From assembly GCA_900318885.1 (NCBI GenBank), contig ONMN01000022.1, positions 1-32,991 of the forward strand: a stretch of 32,991 bases of DNA, given 5' to 3'. This DNA comes from an uncultured Prevotellaceae bacterium (GTDB lineage Bacteria; Bacteroidota; Bacteroidia; Bacteroidales; Bacteroidaceae). Below the pieces are notes generated by a model. It worked only from the letters and a program-made list of their open reading frames with translations, searched no databases and was not told the origin of the DNA. Below are positions 26,028-32,991 of this stretch, in pieces (position 1 is the first letter of the stretch; each line of letters opens with the position of its first letter). A program made the position numbers and the translations under genes.

Positions 26028-26064
26028 AGAGAGTGGACTGACAATCATCAGTCCACTCTTTTTA
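26028..26064 (+). terminator. Intrinsic terminator after serA
   Basis: AGAGTGGACTGA (26030-26041), a six-base loop, and the perfect complement TCAGTCCACTCT (26048-26059), followed by TTTTT. Twelve uninterrupted base pairs make this the clearest terminator in the window. Confidence 0.95.
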
Positions 26065-26076
26065 TTCCTACGAATA

Positions 26077-26108
26077 TTTGGTGGTTTGTCAAAAAGGTGT
26101 TACCTTTG
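26077..26108 (+). promoter_or_regulatory. Promoter of the TPR-HTH regulator gene
   Basis: TTTG (26077-26080), 20-base spacer, TACCTTTG (26101-26108). It is directly downstream of the serA terminator and about 19 bases before the ATG. Confidence 0.85.
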
Positions 26109-26126
26109 TAGGCGAATTTAAGAACT

Positions 26127-27740
26127 ATGAAGCATCTACTGACCGTCATAGCCGTTCTCCTGGCGTTCGCCTGCTGCACCACAGAGGCGGACCGCAACCG
26201 TATGCGCACTGAGCTGGACAGCATCAACCAGCGCAACCGCAACGACCAGCCCTTCACCGCTGCCGACGTACAGCCTTACGTCAACTTCTTCGACGATCAC
26301 GGCACTCCCAACGACCGCCTGCTGGCCCACTACCTTCTGGGCCGTGCCTACCACGAACATGGCGAAGCCCCCATGGCCCTCCAGTGCTATCAGGACGCCA
26401 TTGATGCTACCGACACCCTCAGCACCGACTGCGACTATGCCCAACTCGCGAGGGTCTATGGCCAAATGGCACAGATTTTTTTGGAGCAAGGATTATATAG
26501 ACAACAGTTGAACTATGACAATCAATCTGTTAACTATGCTTGGAAAGGAAAAGACACACTCCTTGCCTTAAGAAACAAAGAACAGAAATTCATTGCATAT
26601 AATAGATTAGGTATTATAGACTCGGCCATTATGGTTATCAAGGATGTTGCTAAGAAATACGACCGATATGGCAGGACAGTATATTCTGCTATTTCATTAG
26701 GTTTAGCCATTAAACCTCTAATTATCAAAGGAAGATTGCAAGAAACGAAAGACTTTATGAACATTTACGAGTTTCAGTCTGGGAGGTTTGATTCACTTGG
26801 AAATATTGAAGTAGGCCGTGAAATCTATTATAAGACAAAAGGGCTTTATTTCCTTTATACAGAAAAATTGGATTCAGCAGAATATTATTTCCGAAAAGAA
26901 TTGAGAGATGGGAAAGACTATAATAATCAAAATGCTGCCGCAAAAGGTTTGGTTGAGCTTTATCAGAAACTACATGTTAATGATTCTATTGCAAAATATA
27001 GTCTATATGCTTATGCTATGAGTGACTCTTTATATGCCAAAAGAACGGCAAAAGATGTGGAGCGTATACAGGCTATGTACAACTATACTCGAAACCAAGA
27101 TATTGCACACAAAGAATCAAAAAGAGCAAATTCAGCAAACAGAAAACTATTAATTAGCTTTATTGTATTATTGGCTGCTTTCTTGATCTCATCTTGGTTA
27201 TACATCGCCCGCAAGGAGTTAATGGAGAGTTTAAAGGCTACGTCAATAGAGTTAGACAAGATAAGAACAGAAAATAGTTCCTTGAAACAAAATGCTTCAG
27301 TTAATAAGCTACAAATTGTAGAGAACGAGAAAAGAATAGCATTATTAGAGAAAAAATTAGGTAAGTATGGAAAGCTTATCTATTTTGGAATAGAAAAAAC
27401 GGAAAACGACCTAAAAAAATCATCTAATTACCAACAAATAAAAGACATGGCGTATAAAGGGCAACAATTGTCACAGGTTGACTGGGACAATGTTTGCAAT
27501 TTGGTTAGCGAATACTTCCCTGGTTTCTATGACTTCGCAATATCCAATCTGCAAATCAATTCTACAGAATATAAGATATGCCTATTATTGCGTCTGCATT
27601 TTAAAGCTGGCGAGATTGCCAATATGCTTGGTGTAACACCTGCATATATTTCCAAAATAAGTACGGAAATATTAGCAGGATTATACGGTAAAAAAGGTAG
27701 TTCAAAGGAATTGTATAAGGAACTATGCAAACTAAATTGA
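26127..27740 (+). CDS. Membrane-anchored TPR protein with C-terminal helix-turn-helix
   Basis: 537 residues. A lipoprotein-like signal (VLLAFAC, Cys16) leads into TPR-like repeats (about 60-320), one membrane span (about 340-360, LLISFIVLLAAFLISSWLYI), a coiled coil (about 365-410) and a C-terminal DNA-binding-like HTH (about 480-525; LLLRLHFKAGEIANMLGV, then TPAYISKISTEIL). The architecture resembles Bacteroidota TPR-TM-HTH regulators: periplasmic sensing and cytoplasmic DNA contact. The first ~340 bases are GC-rich (38 of 60 in 26221-26280) while the rest is AT-rich (23 of 60 in 26641-26700), with the change near 26470 inside the reading frame. It precedes a set of secreted proteins it may control. 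Confidence 0.8.
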   Translation: MKHLLTVIAVLLAFACCTTEADRNRMRTELDSINQRNRNDQPFTAADVQPYVNFFDDHGTPNDRLLAHYLLGRAYHEHGEAPMALQCYQDAIDATDTLSTDCDYAQLARVYGQMAQIFLEQGLYRQQLNYDNQSVNYAWKGKDTLLALRNKEQKFIAYNRLGIIDSAIMVIKDVAKKYDRYGRTVYSAISLGLAIKPLIIKGRLQETKDFMNIYEFQSGRFDSLGNIEVGREIYYKTKGLYFLYTEKLDSAEYYFRKELRDGKDYNNQNAAAKGLVELYQKLHVNDSIAKYSLYAYAMSDSLYAKRTAKDVERIQAMYNYTRNQDIAHKESKRANSANRKLLISFIVLLAAFLISSWLYIARKELMESLKATSIELDKIRTENSSLKQNASVNKLQIVENEKRIALLEKKLGKYGKLIYFGIEKTENDLKKSSNYQQIKDMAYKGQQLSQVDWDNVCNLVSEYFPGFYDFAISNLQINSTEYKICLLLRLHFKAGEIANMLGVTPAYISKISTEILAGLYGKKGSSKELYKELCKLN

Positions 27741-27841
27741 ATTAACATGATTTGTTTTTGGTAAACTTTAGAGTGTATCTTATTGATTATTAATCGGATG
27801 AGCGTGGTTAATTTTTAGTTAATTCTATATTCTCTTTTTTA

Positions 27842-27872
27842 TTGTAGGCTTCAATATATCTTCATAACTTTG
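27842..27872 (+). promoter_or_regulatory. Promoter of the secreted-protein operon
   Basis: TTG (27842-27844), 20-base spacer, TAACTTTG (27865-27872), full -7 match. About 30 bases precede the ATG at 27902. The rest of the 161-base gap is AT-rich without other recognisable elements. Confidence 0.8.
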
Positions 27873-27901
27873 CAGGTGAAAACTTTTAACACAAACAAAT
27901 T

Positions 27902-28258
27902 ATGAAGAAATTCTTTTTATTTATGTTAGGTGCTTTCTTGATAAGCACGAGTTCATTGGCTCAAGAATTAATCCCATTATCTGTCTCTATTGAAGATGAT
28001 GACCAGCCGATTGGTAATGGTCATGGAAAGACCTCTATGTGTCCACCAGTGGTTTACATTGAGGACTATACCTTGTCATTTGAAGTTGATCATCCTGAGT
28101 ATGTCCTCTATATTAAGGATGAGGACGACAATGTGGTCTACACGACGACGGTTTACTCTATTCAGACGCAAGTCGTCCTGCCTTCTACTCTCTCAGGCGA
28201 TTATCAGATTGAGCTCGTCATGGGTTATTGGCTCTTTACTGGCTGGATTAATCTTTAA
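27902..28258 (+). CDS. Small secreted protein, DUF3244-like
   Basis: 118 residues with a signal peptide (MKKFFLFMLGAFLISTSSLA, then QE). The mature part is short and beta-rich: SFEVDHPEYVLYIKDEDDNVVYTTTV, split by a turn, then LSGDYQIELVMGYWLFTGWI, the latter resembling the closing strands of DUF3244 proteins (GxYxIxx...W.F.G.I). Such small Ig-like secreted proteins are common in Bacteroidota and their function is unknown. It leads a run of secreted proteins that includes a papain-like protease. Confidence 0.65.
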   Translation: MKKFFLFMLGAFLISTSSLAQELIPLSVSIEDDDQPIGNGHGKTSMCPPVVYIEDYTLSFEVDHPEYVLYIKDEDDNVVYTTTVYSIQTQVVLPSTLSGDYQIELVMGYWLFTGWINL

Positions 28259-28263
28259 AACAA

Positions 28264-28294
28264 TGGGTAGCAAGCTAAACGCGCTTGCTACCAT
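28264..28294 (+). other. Stem-loop between the DUF3244-like and T9SS genes
   Basis: GGTAGCAAGC (28266-28275) and GCTTGCTACC (28283-28292) form a perfect 10-bp stem with a 7-base loop. No T-run follows directly, so it is not a standard terminator; it could stabilise the upstream message or act as a partial terminator setting relative expression. Confidence 0.7.
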
Positions 28295-28326
28295 TCATAA
28301 AACAACAATTTTTAAAAAACATAATT

Positions 28327-29517
28327 ATGAAAAGAACATTATTACTTGTTACGTTGGCTGCAATATCCTTGGTTGCCTCAGCCCAGTTGAAAGTCACTTC
28401 AGACGGCAAAGTCAAAATTGCATCAGACCTGAATAATACCAACTTTAATCTTCTGGTTGGAAATTCTTCATTTGGCTCTAGCAGGTCCAATGTTGGTATC
28501 TCTGGCTCTACAACAGAAATGACAGGTAAAAGAAATATTGGAGTCATTGGAACAATCAATGCACCCTCTAGTATTACCAATGAGACAAATATGGGAGTCT
28601 TTGGTGTTGTTAGTCCGATAAGCAATACACATGGCAGAAACTATGGCTTGTGCGGCATGCTTGGATATGCAGGAGATAATTATAGCGGTGCTGGTATATA
28701 TGCTGCGGACTACACATTTTATTTTAATCATCCTACTAATATACAAGGGAAATATGCCGGATATTTTGTTGGATCTGTTAACGTCACAGGTAATCTTACG
28801 ATTCCCAATATATATATTCCTGCTGATTCTAGACTGAGCGAAAACGTTGTGTCGCTGAACGAGAGAGGTGAAGAAAGTAATGCATTGGAAAATCTGCTTT
28901 CAATGAATGTGATTCAATATAATATGAAGAGCCGAATATTGGAAGAGTTGACAGATGAGATAGGAAAGAACGAAACGGAGGAAGAGCATAAAGCCTATGA
29001 AAAATTGATGAAAGACGAGATGAAGCTGTGTGCGAGACGTCATTTCGGTATTGACGCAGAAGAACTCCAAAAGATATACCCCGATTTGGTGCTAGAAGGT
29101 CAGGACGGTTATCTCGCAGTCAATTATGTGGAATTGGTGCCTCTTCTCATTCGTAGTATTCAGGAACTGAAACAGGAATTAGACGCAGTGAAAGGCGATT
29201 CGAAGGCTATGACCCGTTCCGTTAATAATGAATCTATCGATTTCAGTGCCGCTGCTACAGGCAATGTACTCTATCAGAATACACCTAACCCATTCAAGGA
29301 GCAGACTACTATTCGTTTCTCATTGGCTGATGATGTGCAGGATGCCTCCATCTGTATTTTCGATATGACGGGTAAGATGCTGAAGAAATTGCCCATTTCA
29401 TCGGGAATGGATAGTGTTTCCGTCGGAGGTTACGAACTCGGCGAGGGCATGTTCCTCTACTCTCTGATTGTCAATGGGCAGGTGATTGATACGAAGCGGA
29501 TGGTGATAATAAAATGA
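28327..29517 (+). CDS. T9SS-sorted secreted protein with degenerate S74-like region
   Basis: 396 residues from the ATG at 28327, which begins the signal peptide MKRTLLLVTLAAISLVASAQ. A Gly/Asn-rich beta region (about 20-170, with NIGVIGTINAPSS and similar turns) resembles trimeric tail-fibre stalks. From ADSRLSENVVSLNE to GYLAVNYVELVPLLIRSIQE (about 177-290) it matches the shape of the S74 intramolecular chaperone, but the SDxRxK dyad is changed to ADSRLS, so self-cleavage is not expected. The last 84 residues (NVLYQNTPNPFKEQTTIRFS to MVIIK) are a type A T9SS C-terminal domain, targeting the protein for export across the outer membrane. It overlaps the next gene by 4 bases (ATGA). Confidence 0.82.
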   Translation: MKRTLLLVTLAAISLVASAQLKVTSDGKVKIASDLNNTNFNLLVGNSSFGSSRSNVGISGSTTEMTGKRNIGVIGTINAPSSITNETNMGVFGVVSPISNTHGRNYGLCGMLGYAGDNYSGAGIYAADYTFYFNHPTNIQGKYAGYFVGSVNVTGNLTIPNIYIPADSRLSENVVSLNERGEESNALENLLSMNVIQYNMKSRILEELTDEIGKNETEEEHKAYEKLMKDEMKLCARRHFGIDAEELQKIYPDLVLEGQDGYLAVNYVELVPLLIRSIQELKQELDAVKGDSKAMTRSVNNESIDFSAAATGNVLYQNTPNPFKEQTTIRFSLADDVQDASICIFDMTGKMLKKLPISSGMDSVSVGGYELGEGMFLYSLIVNGQVIDTKRMVIIK

Positions 29518-31442
29518 AGGCAATGAGACGTTTGACTTTTTTATTTCTAATTTGCATAATCCCATTACTATGCTCTGAACTTAGGGCACAAGATGATAGC
29601 TGTTTTTCATTGGCCAATAATAAAGGATATATAACAGACAAGAAAAGTGTGAATAAAACTTTTAGCCAAAACAGTAGTTTTTATCCGTTTAAAAGTAATG
29701 AAATAATATCAGGGTTAAGTTTAGATGTTGATATAACAAAAGAAAGTTCTGATTACCTTGTACGTATTCTTCTTAAAGATAGAGATGGTGCAGAATATTT
29801 GGTATTAGAAGCATATAATGAACTTTTTGATGAAGATAAAATCATATTGTCAGACTATGGTGAAGAGACTCTTTTACTAAATGGCATATGCCCAGATTCT
29901 ATAAGTGTCTTTGTGAGAAATGCAACAGTTGTTATAAAGAATATAACAACGGCATTGCCGAATTCTTTACAAACAGGGAAGACATATATTAAAGAGACTG
30001 AAGCTTTGAAGGAACATCAAGCAAAGGCAAAAGCCCAAAGAATAAACAATTATAATCAGTTACACAAAAAACTTTGGACAGCAGGAGTTTCTTCTCTCTC
30101 AAAAAAGAATTATGAAACAAAGAAGAGGATTTTAAATATGGCAAATGATGGTAACACTGGAGGGCTTGACTATTATATAGGAGGAATTTTTGAAGTTGGA
30201 AATATCACATCATCCAAAGCAAGTAAAAATCAAACCTCTTCACCATACGTTGACGAATTTGATTGGAGATATCGGCATGGGAAGCCCGACAACTATTGGT
30301 TAACCTCTATAAAAGACCAAGGTGACAGTAATTTTTGTTTGTTTTTTAGTATTGTTGGGTGTACGGAATCTTTAGCTAACTTGTATTATAACACAAATCT
30401 GAATCTTGATTTGTCAGAAATGGAATTAGCATGGTGCAGTGGCGTATCATCCCCTTATGGGGGAGTTTCTCTTGGTGATTATGATTTACCTTTTGATTAT
30501 TTAGTTAACCATGGTGTCTGTAGCGAAAATTCGTATCCTTTTATAGACACCGCTAACGATCATTGTAGAAGTGAAAATATAAATACTAATGAACTGGTTA
30601 AAGCTTCCGATTATTATCATTATCAATCAAATCCTGATGAAAATTCAATTAAATATTTACTTATTAATGGTGGCCCGATGTCTGCTGGCATTCATGCTAA
30701 TGGTATATGGCATGCAATGGTATTGGTTGGTTATGGTGTGATAAAACAAGGAGATGCTATTAATACTTTTGTTAATAATTATACCATCCAAGAAGAGGAT
30801 ACATTATTAATAGGCCGAACCTATTGGATTTTCAAGGATAGTTCCTTTGATTATATTACCCACAACCCTACTGATGGATATGTTTATGTAATCTTTGAGA
30901 ATTGTAGTCAAATGGGGGAAATTTATTCTATACTAACTCCTATCATTATCCCAGGATACACTTCTGCCAATATAGTATGTGAGGACAATGATGGTGATGG
31001 ATACTATAATTGGGGAATTGGTCCAAAACCGTCGAATTGTCCTTCATGGGTTCCTGATATTGAAGATGGTGATGATTCTGACATTAATTCGGGTTCGCTT
31101 AATATGTTTGGGTATCTTGAGGAATTACCACCAGGAAAAACTATTAAAACACCTGTAGTTTATGCGACAAACGATTCCACTCCCTACCGATTGGGTATAG
31201 TCAATGGCGGCGTATTAACTATTTCAGGGACAACAACACTGACAGGGAACTCGAAAATCAGAGTATGCGAAGGTGGCATCCTTATTGTAGATGGTGGAAC
31301 TCTTCAGAACGCTGACATTACTATGGTACCAGGAAGTACATTAATAATAAGGAACAACGGAGTCATCAATATGGCTTCTGGAAAGGAATTTATAGCTCCA
31401 GTTGGTACAATTGTCAATATTGAAAGTGGGGAAATTAATTAA
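29514..31442 (+). CDS. Secreted papain-family (C1A-like) cysteine protease with MopE-like and beta-helix C-terminal parts
   Basis: 642 residues. Signal peptide (RRLTFLFLICIIPLLC...LRAQ) and a long N-terminal propeptide-like region. The catalytic domain (about 250-470) has IKDQG (oxyanion Gln269), SNFCLFFS (Cys275) and HAMVLVGYG (His400). Where papains have K-N-S-W-G this protein has KDSSF, putting Asp442 in place of the catalytic Asn, so activity may be altered. DNDGDGYYNWG (about 490-515) is a MopE/calcium-loop-like segment. The C-terminal ~95 residues (GGVLTISGTTTLTGNSKIRV, then CEGGILIVDGG) look like rungs of a right-handed beta-helix. No T9SS domain follows. The start overlaps the upstream T9SS gene (ATGA), so the two are translationally coupled. 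Confidence 0.8.
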   Translation: MKAMRRLTFLFLICIIPLLCSELRAQDDSCFSLANNKGYITDKKSVNKTFSQNSSFYPFKSNEIISGLSLDVDITKESSDYLVRILLKDRDGAEYLVLEAYNELFDEDKIILSDYGEETLLLNGICPDSISVFVRNATVVIKNITTALPNSLQTGKTYIKETEALKEHQAKAKAQRINNYNQLHKKLWTAGVSSLSKKNYETKKRILNMANDGNTGGLDYYIGGIFEVGNITSSKASKNQTSSPYVDEFDWRYRHGKPDNYWLTSIKDQGDSNFCLFFSIVGCTESLANLYYNTNLNLDLSEMELAWCSGVSSPYGGVSLGDYDLPFDYLVNHGVCSENSYPFIDTANDHCRSENINTNELVKASDYYHYQSNPDENSIKYLLINGGPMSAGIHANGIWHAMVLVGYGVIKQGDAINTFVNNYTIQEEDTLLIGRTYWIFKDSSFDYITHNPTDGYVYVIFENCSQMGEIYSILTPIIIPGYTSANIVCEDNDGDGYYNWGIGPKPSNCPSWVPDIEDGDDSDINSGSLNMFGYLEELPPGKTIKTPVVYATNDSTPYRLGIVNGGVLTISGTTTLTGNSKIRVCEGGILIVDGGTLQNADITMVPGSTLIIRNNGVINMASGKEFIAPVGTIVNIESGEIN

Positions 31443-31491
31443 AAGAAGTAAAATTTCCCACTTATTAAATACAGCATATTGAAATTATTTG

Positions 31492-31499
31492 TATCTTTG
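31492..31499 (+). promoter_or_regulatory. -7 element of a BspA gene promoter
   Basis: TATCTTTG fully matches the -7 consensus and lies 34 bases before the ATG, but no TTG is found at the -33 position (31468-31471 reads AATA). Confidence 0.5.
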
Positions 31500-31533
31500 C
31501 CAAAAATAATTGTATTAATAAAGAATTAGTGCT

Positions 31534-32841
31534 ATGAGAAAGAATCGTTGTCTGCAATTGAGATTATTTACGTTTTTGGTGTGCTTGTTGTCGTTGACAT
31601 ATGCTAAAGCCCAAAATGTGACTATTGATGGGGTTAATTATTATCTGTTCCCTGATACTCATGAAGCTGCTATAAACAATAAAAACACCTGTTCTGGAGA
31701 ATTGGTTATTCCATCAGAGGTGAATTACGACGGAGAGACGTTTACGGTGACAGGCATGTCGGACTTGGCTTTCGACGGCTGTGAATTAACAAAGGTTAGG
31801 ATACCGAAGACGATAAACCATTTCGTAAATGGTGTTCTTTCTGACGAACCGCTTTGTGGCAGTTCCAGTAAAAGGAATCCCTTTCAAAGATGCACCGCTC
31901 TTGAATGGATTGAAGTTGACGAGGACAATCCCGTCATGAGTTCTGAAGGCGGTACACTCTATAACAAAGACAAAACGTGCCTATATTGCTATCCTGCCGG
32001 CATGCGGCAAGAGGCATTTGTTATTCCGGATAATGTTACGAAGATTTGTAGCGGTGCCATTGGTTACAACCAATATCTTATTTCGCTGACAATCCCCAAC
32101 AGCGTGACAGATTGTGGCTATATTTGTAGAAATTGTGTGAACTTGAAAACCGTTCGGCTATCAGATCATATCACCAATATCAGTGCCTATGCTTTTGAAT
32201 ATTGCGAGAGCCTGAGGTCGATAGAGATTCCTGATGGGGTCACTTACATGGGTGAGGGCGTGTTCCGCTGGTGTTCCTCACTGGAATCAATAGTTCTGCC
32301 TGATAACATCTCTTTCGTGGGAAGTTACGCTTTTAGGGCTTGTACAAGCTTAGAGACTGTAAAATTATCTTCATCATTAAAGCGCATAGAAAATGGTATG
32401 TTCTATGGTTGCAGCAAGCTGAAAACGGTTGTCATTCCTGATGAAGTAACAGATATTTGTCCGGACGCATTCCAAGGGTGCTCATCGCTGACGGAACTGG
32501 ATTTGCCGACAAGTGTAACAACTATTGGTGCGAACGCCTTCAGAGGATGCAAATTTGATCATCTCATCATCAGAGGCAAAATAGAGCATCCTAATAGATT
32601 CTCCTTTGAGGGATTGGATACTTCAACCATCATCTATACCACCGCTTCACAAGTAGAAGAAATCCAAAAAACCTATGATGGTGTCGTTTTGCCTTTGGAA
32701 GACTATACTTCGGGCATTCGGCCAACGACGTATTCGTCTGACAACCTTTCTCCAGCCTACGACTCGCTGGGCCGCCGTCTCAGTGCCCAGCCCACGAAAG
32801 GCGTCTATATCCAGAACGGAAAGAAATATGTCATTCATTAG
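31534..32841 (+). CDS. BspA-family leucine-rich-repeat surface protein
   Basis: 435 residues with a signal peptide (LFTFLVCLLSLTYAKAQ). About eight LRR_5/BspA repeats (about 70-370) of the form AFxxCxSLxxIxIPDxVTxIGxxxF, for example AFEYCESLRSIEIPDGVTYM and MFYGCSKLKTVVIPDEVTDI. The C-terminus (YDSLGRRLSAQPTKGVYIQN, then GKKYVIH) is the short GRR-x-KGIYI-NGKK ending often seen on Prevotella surface proteins. BspA proteins mediate adhesion to host or other bacteria. It has its own -7 element and ends before a terminator. Confidence 0.9.
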   Translation: MRKNRCLQLRLFTFLVCLLSLTYAKAQNVTIDGVNYYLFPDTHEAAINNKNTCSGELVIPSEVNYDGETFTVTGMSDLAFDGCELTKVRIPKTINHFVNGVLSDEPLCGSSSKRNPFQRCTALEWIEVDEDNPVMSSEGGTLYNKDKTCLYCYPAGMRQEAFVIPDNVTKICSGAIGYNQYLISLTIPNSVTDCGYICRNCVNLKTVRLSDHITNISAYAFEYCESLRSIEIPDGVTYMGEGVFRWCSSLESIVLPDNISFVGSYAFRACTSLETVKLSSSLKRIENGMFYGCSKLKTVVIPDEVTDICPDAFQGCSSLTELDLPTSVTTIGANAFRGCKFDHLIIRGKIEHPNRFSFEGLDTSTIIYTTASQVEEIQKTYDGVVLPLEDYTSGIRPTTYSSDNLSPAYDSLGRRLSAQPTKGVYIQNGKKYVIH

Positions 32842-32941
32842 GAAGAATCCAATTATATCTTTGCATATATTTTATTGCTACGCATATGAAAAGGGAACGA
32901 TATACCTGTTGACACAAGGTACTCCCATTGAATAAATATAC

Positions 32942-32985
32942 AAAAGTTGCTGAAACTATTCAATAGTTGACGGCAACTTTTTTTG
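32942..32985 (+). terminator. Intrinsic terminator after the BspA gene
   Basis: AAAAGTTGC (32942-32950) pairs with GCAACTTTT (32973-32981), with an inner AACTA/TAGTT stem, followed by a T-run. It lies about 100 bases after the BspA stop; the intervening sequence holds only an eight-codon frame and no convincing gene. Confidence 0.85.
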
Positions 32986-32991
32986 TATTAG

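Noticed and set aside
28264-28294. Stem-loop as an intrinsic terminator ending the DUF3244-like transcript
   Set aside because: The stem is perfect but lacks a following T-run, and no promoter is seen before the next gene, so full termination is unlikely.
32852-32905. TATCTTTG followed by an eight-codon frame (MKRERYTC) as a promoter and gene
   Set aside because: No -33 element lies 19-21 bases upstream and the frame is too short, within the 3' region before the BspA terminator.

Overview
The window looks like a chromosomal segment of a Bacteroidota member, most likely Prevotellaceae. The evidence is the recurrent TTG/TTTG-N20-TAnnTTTG promoters, a protein with a type IX secretion C-terminal domain, a BspA-type leucine-rich-repeat protein, a PorT-like barrel, S9 peptidases and weak ribosome binding sites. 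This assignment rests on gene content and motifs; no tRNA or rRNA gene is recognised and no database was searched.

Left part (1-9.8 kb, minus strand): the first 622 codons of pyruvate,phosphate dikinase (cut by the window edge), then a tightly packed branched-chain amino-acid operon read leuA-leuC-leuD-cimA-leuB, followed a few bases later by a TPR protein and a DUF5715/M15-like protein. The operon has a strong promoter and a roughly 215-nt leader. The leader encodes a 26-residue Leu/Ile-rich peptide, a terminator, and a competing 10-bp antiterminator pairing. This is a textbook-looking ribosome-mediated attenuator whose Leu plus Ile codons match an operon making precursors of both amino acids, because cimA (Leptospira-type citramalate synthase) sits between leuD and leuB.

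Middle part (9.8-20.5 kb): a lipoprotein TPR/SpoIIE-type phosphatase is divergently transcribed from an S9 peptidase through a perfect 16-bp inverted promoter repeat. The peptidase is followed by an MFS transporter. Convergent to these is a four-gene minus-strand operon: LysM/periplasmic-binding-like protein, PorT-like barrel, POT peptide transporter, secreted endonuclease/exonuclease/phosphatase. S9 peptidase, MFS and POT carriers together suggest peptide use. A 75-bp tandem duplication lies at the promoter of the LysM gene.

Right-middle (20.7-26.1 kb, plus strand): a small membrane protein, an OmpH-like lipoprotein, a DbpA-type DEAD-box helicase, a GtrA protein, and serC-serA. This part carries arrays of a heptamer (AATGGTC/AATGTTC). 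Some are inside the helicase reading frame. Others form inverted arms around a broken four-helix-bundle (23S intervening-sequence-type) gene lodged between serC and serA, which looks like a small mobile cassette.

Right end (26.1-33 kb, plus strand): an AT-richer islet of a membrane TPR-HTH regulator with an abrupt internal composition change, a DUF3244-like small secreted protein, a T9SS-sorted protein with a degenerate S74 chaperone-like region, a papain-family protease with an altered Asn site, and a BspA LRR protein ending at a clear terminator.
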